This document shows positions 17,636 to 29,808 of a DNA stretch of 64,000 bases, in pieces (the first letter of the stretch is position 1; the number at the start of each line of letters is the position of its first letter). The notes under the pieces are model-generated. The model searched no databases and was not told the origin of the DNA. It saw only the letters and a program-made list of their open reading frames with translations. The stretch is taken from positions 305,740 through 369,739 of the forward strand of contig NZ_CP071615.1 in NCBI RefSeq assembly GCF_017357245.1, given 5' to 3'. The DNA is from Rhizobium bangladeshense (lineage in GTDB: Bacteria; Pseudomonadota; Alphaproteobacteria; Rhizobiales; Rhizobiaceae). A program made the translations under genes and the position numbers.

Positions 17636-19688
17636 GAAGATCGCGCCGCATCATCTGGAGCGGAAGGCCATCCTCTATGTTCGGCAGTCCTCGGCTCACC
17701 AGGTTCTGCACAATCGAGAGAGCAGCGCCCTCCAATACGCCATGCGCGACCGTCTGGCAGCGCTTGGATGGTCACATATAGAAACGGTGGACGACGACCT
17801 TGGTCGTTCGGCCGCCGGCGGCGTGACCCGCGCTGGATTTGATCGGATGGTGGCGGAAGTCTGCCTTGGCAAGGTCGGCGCCGTGGCCGCGCGTGAGGTA
17901 TCGCGTTTCGCCCGGAACAGCCGCGATTGGCAGCAACTCATCGAGATGTGCCGCGTTGTCGATACCGTCCTGATCGATCAGGAAGCAGTTTATGCGCCCC
18001 GCCAGGGCAACGACCGCCTGCTCTTGGGTTTGAAGGGCAGCCTCAACGAATATGAACTCGATCTCTTGCGTCAGCGTTCCCTTTCCGCCCGCTATGAGAA
18101 GGCTCGCCGCGGTGAGCTCGTCGTCACTGTTCCGGCCGGCTTCGTAAAGGCCGGTGATAGGATCGAGAAGGATCCCGACCGACGCATCCAGGAAGCCATC
18201 GCACTCGTCTTCAACAAGGTCACCGAACTCGGGAGTGCCCGGCAGGCCTTGCTATGGTTCCTTGAGCAGGGGTTGGACCTGCCCGTCAGGTGCGCCAACG
18301 GTGACGTCATCTGGCGCAGGCCAAATTATGCCACCATCCACCGGATGATTGCGAACCCGATCTACGGCGGCGCTTATGCTTATGGTAAGAGTCGTTCCGT
18401 ACCGGGATACGATGGCCGATCTGGAATTCGCCGCAAGGCGCGTGATGAATGGCTTGCCCTGATCCCGGACGCGCACGAAGGTTACATCAGTTGGGAACGG
18501 GCGGAGGAGATCCGCAAGATGGTCAGCGACAATGTACCGGCCAGTCGCCATCATGGAGCGCCGAAGCATGGCGACGCTCTGCTTGCCGGTCTGTTCCGCT
18601 GCAAAAGGTGCGGCCGGAAGCTGACGGTTCGTTACACAGGCGCCAACCATAACATCCCGCGCTATTCCTGTTGGCGCGGTCTACTCGATAATGGCGAACC
18701 ACGTTGCATCGCCTTCGGCGGTCTGCGGGTCGATGATGCGATCGAGGAGGCGCTGCTCGGCGTGGTCGAACCAGGAGCCATTGCCGCCGCCATCGAGGCG
18801 GAACGCAATATGGCCAGCCAACGCGATCAGGTTCAGGATGTCCTGCTTCGCGACCTCGAGGCAGCACGCTATGGAGCCGACCGGGCATTCCGGCAATATG
18901 ACGCGGCCGATCCGGAGAACAGACTTGTAACGTCTGAGCTCGAAGCGCGCTGGAATAAGACACTCGCACGCGTCGGCGAGATCGAGGCCAGGATTGCCAA
19001 ACATCGGACAGTTACGCCGCAGCAGTTCCCCATGTCCGCATCACAGATAACCGCACTTGCGGGAAACCTTCGCACCGTCTGGACGGCGCCGACAACCGAT
19101 GCAAGGCTGAAGAAGCGCATCGTGCGCACGCTCATCAATGAAGTGGTCGCCGATCTCGATGATGGAACCTCTGAGATCGTCCTCGTCATTCATTGGGTTG
19201 GAGGCGTCCACACCGAGCTGCGCCTGCCGAAGCGACGCCGTGGCCAAAGAAACGCGACCCCTGACGACATTGTCGACGCTGTCAGACAGCTCGTCTTGAT
19301 CGCCAATGATGATGTGATTGCCGGTGTCCTCAATCGCAACGGACTGACGACCGGCAATGGCAATCGCTGGACACGGGAGCGGGTCACCGCGCTGAGGTCA
19401 TATCGCAAGATTCCGGTCTTCCGTCCCCAGATCGACGGGGTCGAGCCGTGGCTTAATCTGGGCGGTGCGGCGAAGTTGCTCGGGATAACGCCAAAGACGC
19501 TGCGTCTGGCGGCCGAGGCGGGCGATATTGAGGGGGTTCATCCGCTACCCGATGGCCCATGGATCTTCAGCCGTTCCAAACTCGCGACCCCACAAGCACG
19601 TCAGATCCTCAATCGTGCCCGGAAGAACCCTCGCCACCCCGCGGGATCGCCTCCAGATCAGGAAAACCTATTCCCTTCAATGACATAG
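17625..19688 (+). CDS. Large serine recombinase with zinc-ribbon domain (element A)
   Basis: The 687-residue protein has an N-terminal resolvase domain with catalytic S22 in YVRQSSAHQ and the arginines of [10 protein letters not shown]. It is followed by the recombinase domain ([19 protein letters not shown], residues about 225-245), a zinc-ribbon CKRCGRK near residue 325, a coiled region, and a C-terminal HTH-like segment ([18 protein letters not shown]). AGGAGG six bases before ATG 17625 fixes the start; the upstream extension is not needed. It is related but clearly not identical to the recombinase at 34885. The frame is intact, so the element may still move. Confidence 0.95.
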   Translation: MMHEKIAPHHLERKAILYVRQSSAHQVLHNRESSALQYAMRDRLAALGWSHIETVDDDLGRSAAGGVTRAGFDRMVAEVCLGKVGAVAAREVSRFARNSRDWQQLIEMCRVVDTVLIDQEAVYAPRQGNDRLLLGLKGSLNEYELDLLRQRSLSARYEKARRGELVVTVPAGFVKAGDRIEKDPDRRIQEAIALVFNKVTELGSARQALLWFLEQGLDLPVRCANGDVIWRRPNYATIHRMIANPIYGGAYAYGKSRSVPGYDGRSGIRRKARDEWLALIPDAHEGYISWERAEEIRKMVSDNVPASRHHGAPKHGDALLAGLFRCKRCGRKLTVRYTGANHNIPRYSCWRGLLDNGEPRCIAFGGLRVDDAIEEALLGVVEPGAIAAAIEAERNMASQRDQVQDVLLRDLEAARYGADRAFRQYDAADPENRLVTSELEARWNKTLARVGEIEARIAKHRTVTPQQFPMSASQITALAGNLRTVWTAPTTDARLKKRIVRTLINEVVADLDDGTSEIVLVIHWVGGVHTELRLPKRRRGQRNATPDDIVDAVRQLVLIANDDVIAGVLNRNGLTTGNGNRWTRERVTALRSYRKIPVFRPQIDGVEPWLNLGGAAKLLGITPKTLRLAAEAGDIEGVHPLPDGPWIFSRSKLATPQARQILNRARKNPRHPAGSPPDQENLFPSMT

Positions 19689-19714
19689 AAAGATGGGTGT
19701 CATGAAACAGGATT

Positions 19715-20457
19715 GTAATCGTCCGCCCATTCAGCAATGGCGCTGCGGGCATGATCGAGGCCGAAGAACAGGCTTTCGTTGAGCAACTCGTCGCGCATCC
19801 GGCCGTTGAAAGACTCAACATAGCCGTTCTGCATTGGCTTCCCCGGCGCAATATAGTGCCATTCGACCTTGTGATCTTTCGACCAGGCGAGGATGGCATT
19901 CGAAGTTAGTTCGGTGCCGTTGTCGGAGACAATCATTCCGGGCTTGCCGCGTCGTTCGATCAGCGTCGTCAGTTCTCGGGCGACGCGCCGACCGGAGATA
20001 GACGTGTCCGGGATTGCTGCCAAGCATTCGCGCGTCACGTCATCGACAATGTTGAGCACACGGAAGCGTCTGCCGCAGGCAAACTGATCATGCACGAAGT
20101 CCAGCGACCAGCGGGCATTGGCCTTCGCTTCAACCAGGATCGGCGCACGCGTGCCGACCGCACGCCGCCTGGCTTTCCGCTTGCGAACGGAAAGACCTTC
20201 CTCGCGATAGAGCCGGTAGATGCGATTGACCCCGGACGGCTCTCCGTCCCGCCGAAGCAGGACGAACAGCCGACGGTAGCCGAAACGACGCCGCTCATTG
20301 GCGAGGTCGCGCAGCTTCGTCCGCAGTTCAACCTCCGGCGATCGGCTTGACCGGTAACGGATCGTCTTGCGGTCGGCAGATATAATCTGGCAGGGCCCGC
20401 CGCTCCGAAAGACCCATGACGGCCTTCAGATGCGTGACGGCGTCACGCTGGGCGGCA
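19715..20457 (-). pseudogene. IS3 OrfB, N-terminal and catalytic part (split and frameshifted)
   Basis: The minus strand encodes the HTH_21 region ([19 protein letters not shown]) and the DDE integrase core ([30 protein letters not shown]). An extra C near 20395 shifts the frame close to the N-terminus, and the serine-recombinase element cuts the gene at ADDYN, so OrfB is inactive. Confidence 0.88.
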
Positions 20458-20461
20458 GGCC

Positions 20462-20728
20462 CTACCATTTTTTTGCAAGAAGCTCGCGGAGCGCGGCTGC
20501 ATCAAGCATCTGTTCGGCCAGCAGCTTCTTCAGCCTCGCATTCTCATCCTCGAGCGCCTTCAGCCGCTTCGCCTCGGAGACTTCCATGCCGCCATATTTG
20601 GCTTTCCAGTTATAAAACGTCGCTTCTGAAATCCCGTGCTTGCGGCAGAGGTCGGCCACCTTCGCGCCTGCCTCCTGCTCCTTCAGCACTGCAATAATCT
20701 GCTCTTCCGTAAATCTCTGCTTCTTCAT
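20462..20728 (-). CDS. IS3-family OrfA
   Basis: The 88-residue protein is a typical IS3 OrfA: MKKQRFTEEQIIAVLKEQEAG, the HTH LCRKHGISEATFYNWKAKYGG, and a leucine zipper LKALEDENARLKKLLAEQMLD. It would pair with OrfB, which is broken here. It is nearly the same as OrfA at 44038-44301. Confidence 0.93.
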   Translation of the reverse strand: MKKQRFTEEQIIAVLKEQEAGAKVADLCRKHGISEATFYNWKAKYGGMEVSEAKRLKALEDENARLKKLLAEQMLDAAALRELLAKKW

Positions 20729-20896
20729 TCGTCCGTCCTTTAATGGGCCGGACTCTAATCCATCCTGGAGGAAATTCGCAGTGGCAGGTCAGCATCGGTA
20801 TGCACCACACCACTGGAGTATGCAAATTGGTCAGCCTCAACATTTTAACGTACAAGTTTCGACATTTCTACCATTTTGATCTTAGGATCATGACGT

Positions 20897-21397
20897 TTAC
20901 GAATTGCGAAACCACGAAATACACGCGTCTACAAGAACATCTACCGGATCTATAACATCAGTACCTTTGAATATGTCTCGCGATGCGCTAGACAGCTCAC
21001 TGCATCCAAGTATAATAGCGTCAGGCTTGAGGCTTCGTGTTCGCGCTACCAGTAATGCCATTTTAAATCTGGCGCGACTTATATTTCCGCTCTTGACGTC
21101 ATCAATGACCCTTGTTGCGTCTTGTTGGATTGAGTCGACGTCAGGGACGGCGCCCCCCAGCCCGCAGCTGAATACCCATATAATTTGCGTTGAATATTTG
21201 CTTCCATTCCTAAGACAATTGTTCGCAGGTTATCCATATCCGTGCCGTTATGCTGATGTATAAAGTCGCGGGTAACCGCAACCATACTAATGAAATTTAT
21301 TGTTAGAGCATTTGCAATATCGGACGACCAAAAATGTGCCGTATTGCAGGGAATGGCTATAGCTCCACATCCAACTTTCTCGAGCAATTGCGCGCGT
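20897..21397 (-). pseudogene. Asp/Glu racemase, 5'-truncated and frameshifted copy of 32883-33632
   Basis: Minus-strand translation gives LLEKVGCGAIAIPCNTAHFW and LRTIVLGMEANIQRKLYG, near-identical to the intact racemase. A one-base shift after AGWGA moves the rest to another frame, which continues to the C-terminus ISWFRNS and TAA at 20897-20899. The first third is missing where the P450 fragment begins. Confidence 0.93.
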
Positions 21398-21975
21398 TCC
21401 AGGATCTGCTCACAGCGGTTGACCAGGGCAAGGCGAGCGAGGAAGAGGCGGTCGGCCTGGCGGCCGGCATGCTGGTGGCCGGGCACGAGACAACCGTCGC
21501 GCAGATCGAATTCGGCCTGCTGGCCATGTTCCGCCATCCGCAACAGCGCGAACGTCTCGGCAGCGATCCATCCCTGGTTGACAAGGCGGTGGAGGAAATC
21601 CTGCGAATGTACCCGCCAGGCTCGGGCTGGGACGGCATCATGCGTTATCCGAGGACCGACGTGACGATCGCGGGCGTGCATATTCCCGCGGAGAGCAAGG
21701 TGCTGGTCGGCTTGCCGGCGACGTCATTCGACCCACGTCATTTCGACGACCCAGAAATCTTCGACATCGGACGCGACAGAAAGCCGCACTTGGCTTTCTC
21801 ATACGGGCCGCACTACTGCATCGGCGTGGGGCTGGCCAGAGTGGAACTCAAAGTGGTGTTAGGTTCGATCTTCCAGCGCTTTCCTGCTCTACGCCTGGCC
21901 GTGGCGCCCGAAGAACTGAAGTTGCGCAAAGAGATTATCACTGGTGGGTTCGAGGAGTTTCCGGTGCTCTGGTGA
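21398..21975 (+). pseudogene. C-terminal half of a CYP112-type cytochrome P450
   Basis: From QDLLTAVDQGKAS to the natural end GGFEEFPVLW it parallels residues about 208-400 of the intact P450 at 46397-47599. The I-helix AGHETTV, the K-helix EEILR and the haem-cysteine loop FSYGPHYCIG remain. The substrate-recognition N-terminal half is absent: the sequence joins head-on to the racemase remnant at about 21397. No ribosome site or domain precedes it, so it is treated as a dead fragment. Confidence 0.9.
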
Positions 21976-22389
21976 TTCATGGACACCAGCGGGATCGCAA
22001 CCTTCTTGAAATGCGCGGGAGCTATCGAGACCGCCCTCCATTAGCGGTGGTGATCGGTGTCGGCAATCCTACAAATCCCTCCGAACAGCGACAACGAAAC
22101 ACCTGCAGTCTCGAAGGCTTAGCCGCACCAAAATCGAGTTGCATCATCACGAGGTAACGCGAGAAGCCCAGGTTCCAAACAAGACACTGTTGAAGACACA
22201 TGCCGCAGCCACGTTACGCCAGGGAGTGAGGGTTCCGGATATTTTGTCCGCAACGTTCAAAGAGAGTGGCAGCCGGTCGACAGCGCAAGTCGCAGCTTCG
22301 GACCTTGTTTTCCTTCACGCCCTCTCCCGCAGCCTTTAGCAGCGTGTTGTTCCATTTTTATGACAGATAAGCTCCGGCTTTAAGATATC
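21976..22389 (+). other. Intergenic stretch, nothing recognised
   Basis: Only short unrecognisable frames are present. It does not match the sequence downstream of the intact P450 gene. Confidence 0.4.
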
Positions 22390-22790
22390 GACGCCTCGGC
22401 GACGCGGAAATGCATCCGCATCTCGCTGGTCTCGGCTTCACGATCGAGCAGTGCTCCTCGGTCGACGGAGCCGTTGAGGAAGCTGATATCGTCACCACGG
22501 TAACGGCAACAGTGCGCGGCCATCCTGTCGGACAACCATGTCAGCCTGGCATCCACATGAACGCGGTGGTGGGGATGCCTAGCGAGACGGAACTTAGCAA
22601 GGATATCCTCCTGCGTTCGGACATCTTTTTGGAGTATCCGCCACAGACCCGCATCGAAGGCCAGATCCAGCAGTTGCCGGTCCAGCATCTCTATCGAACT
22701 TTGATGACTGGTCGAGTGGACGGCCGTGGAAGCGCCGACCAGATCACGGTGTTCGACAGCGTCGGCTTCGCCATCGGCGCAGAGATGCAA
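22390..22790 (+). pseudogene. Ornithine cyclodeaminase, C-terminal fragment
   Basis: The frame reads ADIVTTVTATVRGH, then HMNAVVGMPSETELSKDILLRSDIFLEYPPQTRIEGQIQQ and ITVFDSVGFAI. These are diagnostic of the second half of ornithine cyclodeaminase / mu-crystallin family enzymes, which turn ornithine into proline. The N-terminal half with the substrate lysine is missing. The open frame runs on into unrelated sequence, so a stable product is unlikely. Confidence 0.85.
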
Positions 22791-23146
22791 GGCGGGATGG
22801 TGGTTCGAGCGTATGAGGATTTTTGGCCACATAGTGCGATCGGCAACAAGATACCGACCCCACTGGTGAATTCGGAAAGCCGCGAGCCCGCTTCACGAAA
22901 TATGCGGGAAAGTCCGAAGAGCCGAGCCGATGTAACGATGCGGGTGCCGCTCATTTCTGTGAGGTGCGTGCGCGATCTACGGCCACGAACCAGCGCCAGA
23001 CGGACCTCATCGGTCACGCCGCAAGCCAGCATCCGACCGGAGGCACTCTCCACGAACAACTGTCCCGAATTACCGCACTATTTAGCATTCGCTTGCATGC
23101 GCAGACTGCGATGGTACCGTTCGCCGACAACCTGGGGGGATCGCGT

Positions 23147-23401
23147 ATGACAATTGAAGAGCTGATCGATATACAGGAAGCAGGTTCAAGAGCGCGGGTG
23201 CTCGGCCTGAAGGCTCACGAGAACCCATACCTCGCCGCCCACAGGACGCCTACTGGTGATGGCAGCGCTCTCGGAGATCGGCTTGCACGACACGACGCGT
23301 GGAAGTTCGGTTGGGAAGCGGAGGACGCTAGCCGGGAAGGAAGGGTTGTTTCGCACTTGCAGGAATTGGCCTCTGCCAAACGGCGTTCGCTTGATGCGTA
23401 A
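23147..23401 (+). CDS. Small CrpP/Rmf-like protein
   Basis: The 84-residue product starts MTIEELIDIQEAG and contains ENPYLAAHRTP and DAWKFGWEAEDA. The spacing of ENPY and the W..GW tail matches small proteins of the CrpP/ribosome-modulation-factor-like family that are common on mobile DNA. GGGGGGA lies six bases upstream of the ATG at 23147; the longer upstream frame is not needed. A fluoroquinolone-modifying role was claimed for CrpP, but function here is unknown. Confidence 0.6.
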   Translation: MTIEELIDIQEAGSRARVLGLKAHENPYLAAHRTPTGDGSALGDRLARHDAWKFGWEAEDASREGRVVSHLQELASAKRRSLDA

Positions 23402-23492
23402 CGTTATTGTGGTGGTTCGCTAGCGACGAGAAGTTTTCAGGCCCGTCGCGGCAAAGGATCGGCATCTTTTCACCATCAGGTCGCCGCCGGCT

Positions 23493-23543
23493 GCCCAACT
23501 GCGGTGCAAACTCGCGACGGCGCACAATTAGCTTCCGAATGTG
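23493..23543 (-). repeat. Inverted copy of the dispersed repeat at 7389-7440
   Basis: On the minus strand the segment reads GGAAGCTAATTGTGCGCC then CGCGAGTTTGCACCGCAG, close to the first copy. It lies just outside the IS481 left repeat but belongs to a different element. Confidence 0.55.
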
Positions 23544-23572
23544 GCAGGAGCGTTCAGCCGGTAGGAAAGCTC

Positions 23573-24537
23573 CTAGGTGTTTAGTCCCGGGAATTGATGG
23601 ATTGGATTGAGGCTGAAGTTTTTCGGCTCTGAAGTCCATTGTCTACAGATGAATTCGTATGGCGTGAGGCCTTTGAGGGTCTTCAAGCGGCGGCCGAAAT
23701 TGTAGGCGGCGAGGAAGTCGGTGAGATGCCGGGTGAGTTGGTCGTGACTGTCGAAATGATAGCGTTTGACGGTGGCTTCCTTGATTGTCCGGTTCATTCT
23801 TTCGACTTGACCGTTGGTCCAGGGGTGATTGGGTTTGGTCAGTCGGTGTTCGATGCCATGTGTTCGGCATGTACGATCGAACATATGCATGCGCAGCCTT
23901 GCCGTGGGTCCATTACGGCGAGAAGGCAGATCGCAAAACTGGACGCCGTTGTCCGTCAGGACGGTATGAATTTTGTAGGGGACGGCCTCGACCAGGGCCT
24001 TCAGGAAAGCCGCAGCGGTATGGATGTTGGCGCTTTCCTCGAGGTGGGCGAAAGCGAATTTGGATGTCCGATCAATGGCAACGAAGAGCTGGAGCTTGCC
24101 TTCGGCAGTCTGAACCTGGGCAATATCGATGTGAAAGTAGCCGATAGGGTAGGCTTTGAATTTCTTCTTCGCCGGCTTGTCACCGTCGATATCGATCAGG
24201 CGACTGATGCCATGTCGCTGAAGGCATGATGCAGCGACGATCCTGTAAGGTGAGGAATCGTTGCCTGCAGACTGTAGAGGCAGTCGTCTAGCGGCAACAG
24301 CGTATGCCGGCGGAAGGCGATGATGATCGCTTCATCTTCGGTCGACAGAACAGTGGACTTCGGCTCTTTCGGCCCAGTCGGAAGATCGGCGATCGAAGTC
24401 CGTTTCTACCACTTGGCGACCGTCTTCTGATTGATCCCGTAGCGCTTCGAAAGTGCTCTCAAGCTCTCTTGACTATGCTGTATCGCTCGACGGACCGCCT
24501 CTGTCGTGCGGGCGCTCCCATGTAGAATTTGTCCCAT
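23573..24537 (-). pseudogene. IS481 transposase (nonsense and frameshift)
   Basis: The start MGQILHGSARTTEAVRRAIQ, HTH (SKRYGINQKTVAKW), and catalytic core (YFHIDIAQVQT, TVLTDNGVQF, NGQVERMNRTIKEATV) are all present. TAG directly follows AKW, and a base is missing at SSLHH, shifting the frame before the DDE core. The full-length gene was therefore inactivated in place. Confidence 0.9.
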
Positions 24538-24598
24538 AGCGAATCTCTCCAGGCTTGCGAGAAGATTGCACCATCAAAATCCGGGATCAAACACCTAG
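23573..24598 (-). mobile_element. IS481-family element
   Basis: CTAGGTGTTT at 23573-23582 and its mirror AAACACCTAG at 24589-24598 begin imperfect inverted repeats about 28 bases long. The single transposase gene on the minus strand fills the space. The 1026-base length is normal for IS481. Confidence 0.88.
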
Positions 24599-24825
24599 GG
24601 AGTGATGCACTGATCATTCCGAAGCGGAGAGCGACGGACAAACATTCGAGAATTGCCTCGACGTGATACGCTCATGGTTGGGCCAGGGCGTTCGAGAAAC
24701 CTGCGGAGGCCGTTGTGCGGCCGTCGTCTTGAAGGAATCGGCCGAAGAACGGCGCGGCCTGAGCTCATAGTCTTGACGCCTTAAGGATGGTGGAACTCGA
24801 ACGTCAAACAGGATGCAACCCCACG

Positions 24826-24925
24826 TGGCGGCGCACAATGCTGGTGAATGCCTTCCGGGGCACTTGGCGGAGTTCGGTATCGCGACGCGACAGGGCATTG
24901 CCGGAGTCGGAATGCTTATGTGACA
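24826..24925 (+). pseudogene. IS110-family transposase fragment
   Basis: The bases read MLVNAFRG and LAEFGIATRQGIAGVGML, the same segment as about 16027-16110 of the intact IS110 gene, with an internal base loss. It is joined directly to an IS3 fragment on its right. Confidence 0.85.
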
Positions 24926-24929
24926 CGGA

Positions 24930-25125
24930 TCAAGCACCGGCACATAGCGCGAGAAGGTGTCGATCACCGTCAGAACCCGCAACTTCTTTCCGGTCGCCAG
25001 CTGGTCGTGAACGAAGTCCATGGCCATGCCCCAGCCCTCACGCTCTAAGAGCACATGCACCCGACGGTAGCCGTAGCGCACTCTCTCAGATCTCGCGAAT
25101 ACGCCGTTCCAAGCCGGCCTGATCG
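24930..25125 (-). pseudogene. IS3-family OrfB fragment
   Basis: Minus-strand reading gives VRYGYRRVHVLLEREGW and MDFVHDQLATGKKLRVLTVIDTFSR, the middle of an IS3 (IS407-like) OrfB with the first catalytic aspartate. Both ends are missing. Confidence 0.85.
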
Positions 25126-25329
25126 GCACGGCGAGAGATGTAGTGTTAGCTTGAACGATCGAAGTTGAGCGTCCAATGACGGCCAAGGGCGTGCGTTATC
25201 GACATCATCGGCCTCCACCCAATTCCTGCTCGCTTAGCGGCTCCGCTCCAATACGGCTATCTGCCTATGCAATCGCTGCCTTGGATCGAACCGGCTCAAC
25301 GCTGCGTTTCCTTGATTTTCTCCGGAAGA

Positions 25330-25361
25330 AAGGAAGGCCACTATAAGGAAGGCCACTATAA
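25330..25361 (+). repeat. Perfect 15-base tandem duplication
   Basis: AAGGAAGGCCACTAT occurs twice in direct succession with one A between. It lies in non-coding sequence downstream of the decayed thiE gene. Confidence 0.8.
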
Positions 25362-25390
25362 TGAGGAATACGACGACCAGGTAACCTTAA

Positions 25391-25822
25391 CTATCTCCGC
25401 TCTTGCTCCCACTTCGGCTTGCGACGGGTGGTGGGAGCTGGCGGCGACACCTGCGGCGAAAGGCTCACCGGCTCGGAAGAAAGGACCTGGCTTGCCGCCA
25501 GTGCGGTTTCCAGCTCGCGTTCGTCGTGCGATGAGAGGCCAAGTTTCAGGGCTCGGATCGCGCCGAGGTCCGCTCTCGCAAGGTTCCTCCTGGCCGAGAT
25601 GGACGAAGCCGCAACCTTCCTCGATCGCAAGCCGCCAGTGGTCGTTGACGATCAGCTCACATCGATTTAGCGCAGACTGCTACTGCGCGACTAATCTCGG
25701 TACATAGTTCAGCCTCCGGACGATCCTCGATGCGCAACTGTACCAGCTTGATGCCGAGAGGGTACCAGTCGGGCAATCCACTCGGCGCTGTCGACGATCA
25801 GGTAGAACGGGTCGCGCTTCAA
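25391..25822 (-). pseudogene. thiE: Thiamine-phosphate synthase (thiE), frameshifted and truncated
   Basis: Directly after thiG the minus strand reads DPFYLIVDSAEWIARLV, then in other frames IKLVQLRIEDRPEAEL, IVNDHWRLAIEEGCGFVHLGQE and LGLSSHDERELETALAA. These are the ordered landmarks of ThiE, including the QLR and ND diphosphate sites. At least three frameshifts interrupt them, and the C-terminal phosphate-binding barrel end is lost. ThiE joins the thiazole and pyrimidine halves of thiamine, so this operon can no longer complete the pathway by itself. Confidence 0.88.
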
Positions 25823-26592
25823 GTGAACACCGCCTTTCCGATCACCGGCGTGGAGGGTACGGCCATGTCGCGCGGCTCCATCAGTCCGGCGTTAAAGGCT
25901 TGATTGCCGGCGGCGATTGCCGCGGCAAAGGCGGCTGCCATCGCGGCGGGATCTGCCGCGCCGGCAACGGCGGTGTTGAGCAGAACCGCATCGAATCCGA
26001 GCTCCATGACCGCAGTTGCGTGCGACGGCCGACCGATGCCGGCATCGACGATCAGCGACACGTCAGGGAAATGGGCCCGCATTGCTCTGAGCGCCGTGGG
26101 ATTGAGCGGCCCGGCGGCACTGCCGATCGGTGCGCACCAAGGCATGAGCACCTTGCAGCCGGCGTCCAGCAGTCGTTCGGCCACAACCAGATCGTCCGTC
26201 GTGTACGGGAAGACTTCAAAACCTTCACCGACGAGAATGCGAGCCGCCTCGACGAGACCGAAGACATCCGGCTGTAACGTATCATGGTTGCCGATAACCT
26301 CGAGCTTGATCCAGTCGGTGGAGAACAGCTCGCGTGCCATCCTTGCCGTCAGCACCGCTTCCGCGACGCTGTGGCAACCTGCGGTGTTGGGTAGGATACG
26401 AACGCCGAGCGCGCGGACCATTTCGAAGAAGGTGCCCCCACTGCGGCCGCCAGACATTTCACGACGAAGCGAGACGGTGACGACTTCCGTCGCCGATTGC
26501 CTTACAGCCTCGGCGAGGACGGCAGGAGAGGGGTATCGCGCTGTGCCAAGCAACAGACGGGAGGTAATTTCGGCCCCATAAAGCGTCAGCAT
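25819..26592 (-). CDS. thiG: Thiazole synthase ThiG
   Basis: The 257-residue TIM-barrel enzyme forms the thiazole phosphate of thiamine from deoxyxylulose phosphate, ThiS thiocarboxylate and dehydroglycine. The Schiff-base lysine is K96 in [10 protein letters not shown]. The phosphate-binding segments GIGRPSHA and LLNTAVAGA are intact. It starts three bases after the thiS stop in the thiC-thiO-thiS-thiG order, so it is co-transcribed under the TPP riboswitch. Confidence 0.97.
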   Translation of the reverse strand: MLTLYGAEITSRLLLGTARYPSPAVLAEAVRQSATEVVTVSLRREMSGGRSGGTFFEMVRALGVRILPNTAGCHSVAEAVLTARMARELFSTDWIKLEVIGNHDTLQPDVFGLVEAARILVGEGFEVFPYTTDDLVVAERLLDAGCKVLMPWCAPIGSAAGPLNPTALRAMRAHFPDVSLIVDAGIGRPSHATAVMELGFDAVLLNTAVAGAADPAAMAAAFAAAIAAGNQAFNAGLMEPRDMAVPSTPVIGKAVFT

Positions 26593-26595
26593 CCG

Positions 26596-26793
26596 TCAGC
26601 CTCCCTGCATCGGCGATAGGATTTCGATCCTGTCATTGTCGTTGAGCGAACGATCGAACCGGTCTTCGCGATGGACCAGCTCACCGTTGACGGCTGTCGC
26701 CAGCCAGTCACCCTCGTATTCCATCAGGACTAAAAGTTCCGACAGCGTCTCAGCCGCGACATTCAGAGCCTCGCCGTTAACGATCAATTTCAT
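26596..26793 (-). CDS. thiS: Sulfur carrier protein ThiS
   Basis: The 65-residue beta-grasp protein ends in the required Gly-Gly (SPMQGG), which is activated to a thiocarboxylate to deliver sulfur to ThiG. Its ATG overlaps the thiO stop (ATGA), a translational coupling. Length and termini are typical. Confidence 0.96.
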   Translation of the reverse strand: MKLIVNGEALNVAAETLSELLVLMEYEGDWLATAVNGELVHREDRFDRSLNDNDRIEILSPMQGG

Positions 26794-27761
26794 GGGACAT
26801 TCCTTCCCGTGGCATGTTGGTTGAAGACAAGTTCAGCCGCCTCGGCCGCCATGGCTGGCGCGAGCAGAAAGCCGTGGCGGTAGAGGCCGTTGAGCGAGAT
26901 CACCGTTCCCTGATGGCTTGCACGTGGAAGATTGTCCGGAAAGGCTGGGCGGATTCCGACACCCGTTTCGATTATGGTTGCATCGGCAAAGGCCGGAAAT
27001 AGCGTGTATGCAGCGTTGAGCAGTTCCATCAGTGAACGGGCGACAATAGGCCCGTCGAATTCCGTCTCGATCATCGTCGCGCCGACCATGAACAGACCGT
27101 CTCCACGCGGGACGATGTAGACGGGGAACCGCGGATGGAGCAGGCGGACCGGCCGGGAGAGATCCACGTCAAAGCTTCTAAGGTAAAGCATTTCGCCGCG
27201 GACGCCGCGCAATTCCTTGACCTCGCCGATGCGCGTAGCGCCCGTGCAATCGACGACACTGTCGAAGCTCTCGTGCGGGCTCTCGCTCACGAAGGTGACC
27301 CCCTGATCCGTCAGCTTGGTGCGCAGCAGACACAAAACTCGCCGGGGATCGAGATGGGCTTCGCGGCGAAAGAACAGCCCTTGCCGGAACCGCCCGGCAA
27401 GAGAGGGTTCCAGCGTCGCGATCGCCGGCTCTTCCAGCCATTCATAGCCCGTCGTGCGGCAGGCAAAGCGTCGCAGTTCACCAAGATCGCGAGCCGAGGC
27501 GACCACGAGCGTTCCGTTTCGTCGCACCTCTCCCGGCACCATTGCCTCCCATTTGTCGGCCGCGGTGAGACCACGCATCAGCACGGCGTCATCAGCACTC
27601 TCCCGCTCGCACCACGGCGCCAGCATTCCGCCCGCGAGCCACGAAGCAGCACGCAGGAAGCCGTCATATGGATCGAGCACGGTGACCTCGGCATCTCTAG
27701 CGCGCAGCTCATGCGCCATCGTCAGGCCGGCAACGCCGGCCCCTTTGACAAGAACACGCAT
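26790..27761 (-). CDS. thiO: Glycine oxidase ThiO
   Basis: The 323-residue flavoprotein begins with the FAD-binding motif VKGAGVAGLTMAHEL and ends with the DAO-family segment SLNGLYRHGFLLAPAMA. It oxidises glycine to the imine used by ThiG. It starts one base after the thiC stop and overlaps thiS, fitting a single thiamine operon. ThiO, an oxygen-using enzyme, replaces the radical enzyme ThiH of enterics. Confidence 0.95.
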   Translation of the reverse strand: MRVLVKGAGVAGLTMAHELRARDAEVTVLDPYDGFLRAASWLAGGMLAPWCERESADDAVLMRGLTAADKWEAMVPGEVRRNGTLVVASARDLGELRRFACRTTGYEWLEEPAIATLEPSLAGRFRQGLFFRREAHLDPRRVLCLLRTKLTDQGVTFVSESPHESFDSVVDCTGATRIGEVKELRGVRGEMLYLRSFDVDLSRPVRLLHPRFPVYIVPRGDGLFMVGATMIETEFDGPIVARSLMELLNAAYTLFPAFADATIIETGVGIRPAFPDNLPRASHQGTVISLNGLYRHGFLLAPAMAAEAAELVFNQHATGRNVP

Positions 27762-27762
27762 C

Positions 27763-29808
<2,046 letters not shown>

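Larger units (their letters stand above)
17095..19716 (+). mobile_element. Serine-recombinase element A (three genes) inserted in IS3 orfB
   Basis: The 2622-base segment lies between GT dinucleotides (17093-17094 and 19715-19716) within the shared pentamer TTGTA. Joining the flanks at one GT restores the IS3 OrfB frame as ADDYN-HFRPH. It holds a YPWHP/WMFD protein, a 65-residue protein and a large serine recombinase in order. Exact tips are inferred. Serine recombinases exchange strands at a 2-bp core, which fits the shared GT. Confidence 0.8.
16903..20786 (-). mobile_element. IS3-family element, split by a serine-recombinase element
   Basis: TGCCACTGAACTTTCATCCAG at 16903-16923 and its imperfect inverted partner at 20765-20786 mark the two ends. 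Taking out the 2.6-kb insert 17095-19716 leaves about 1.26 kb, normal for this family, with OrfA and OrfB on the minus strand. Confidence 0.8.
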
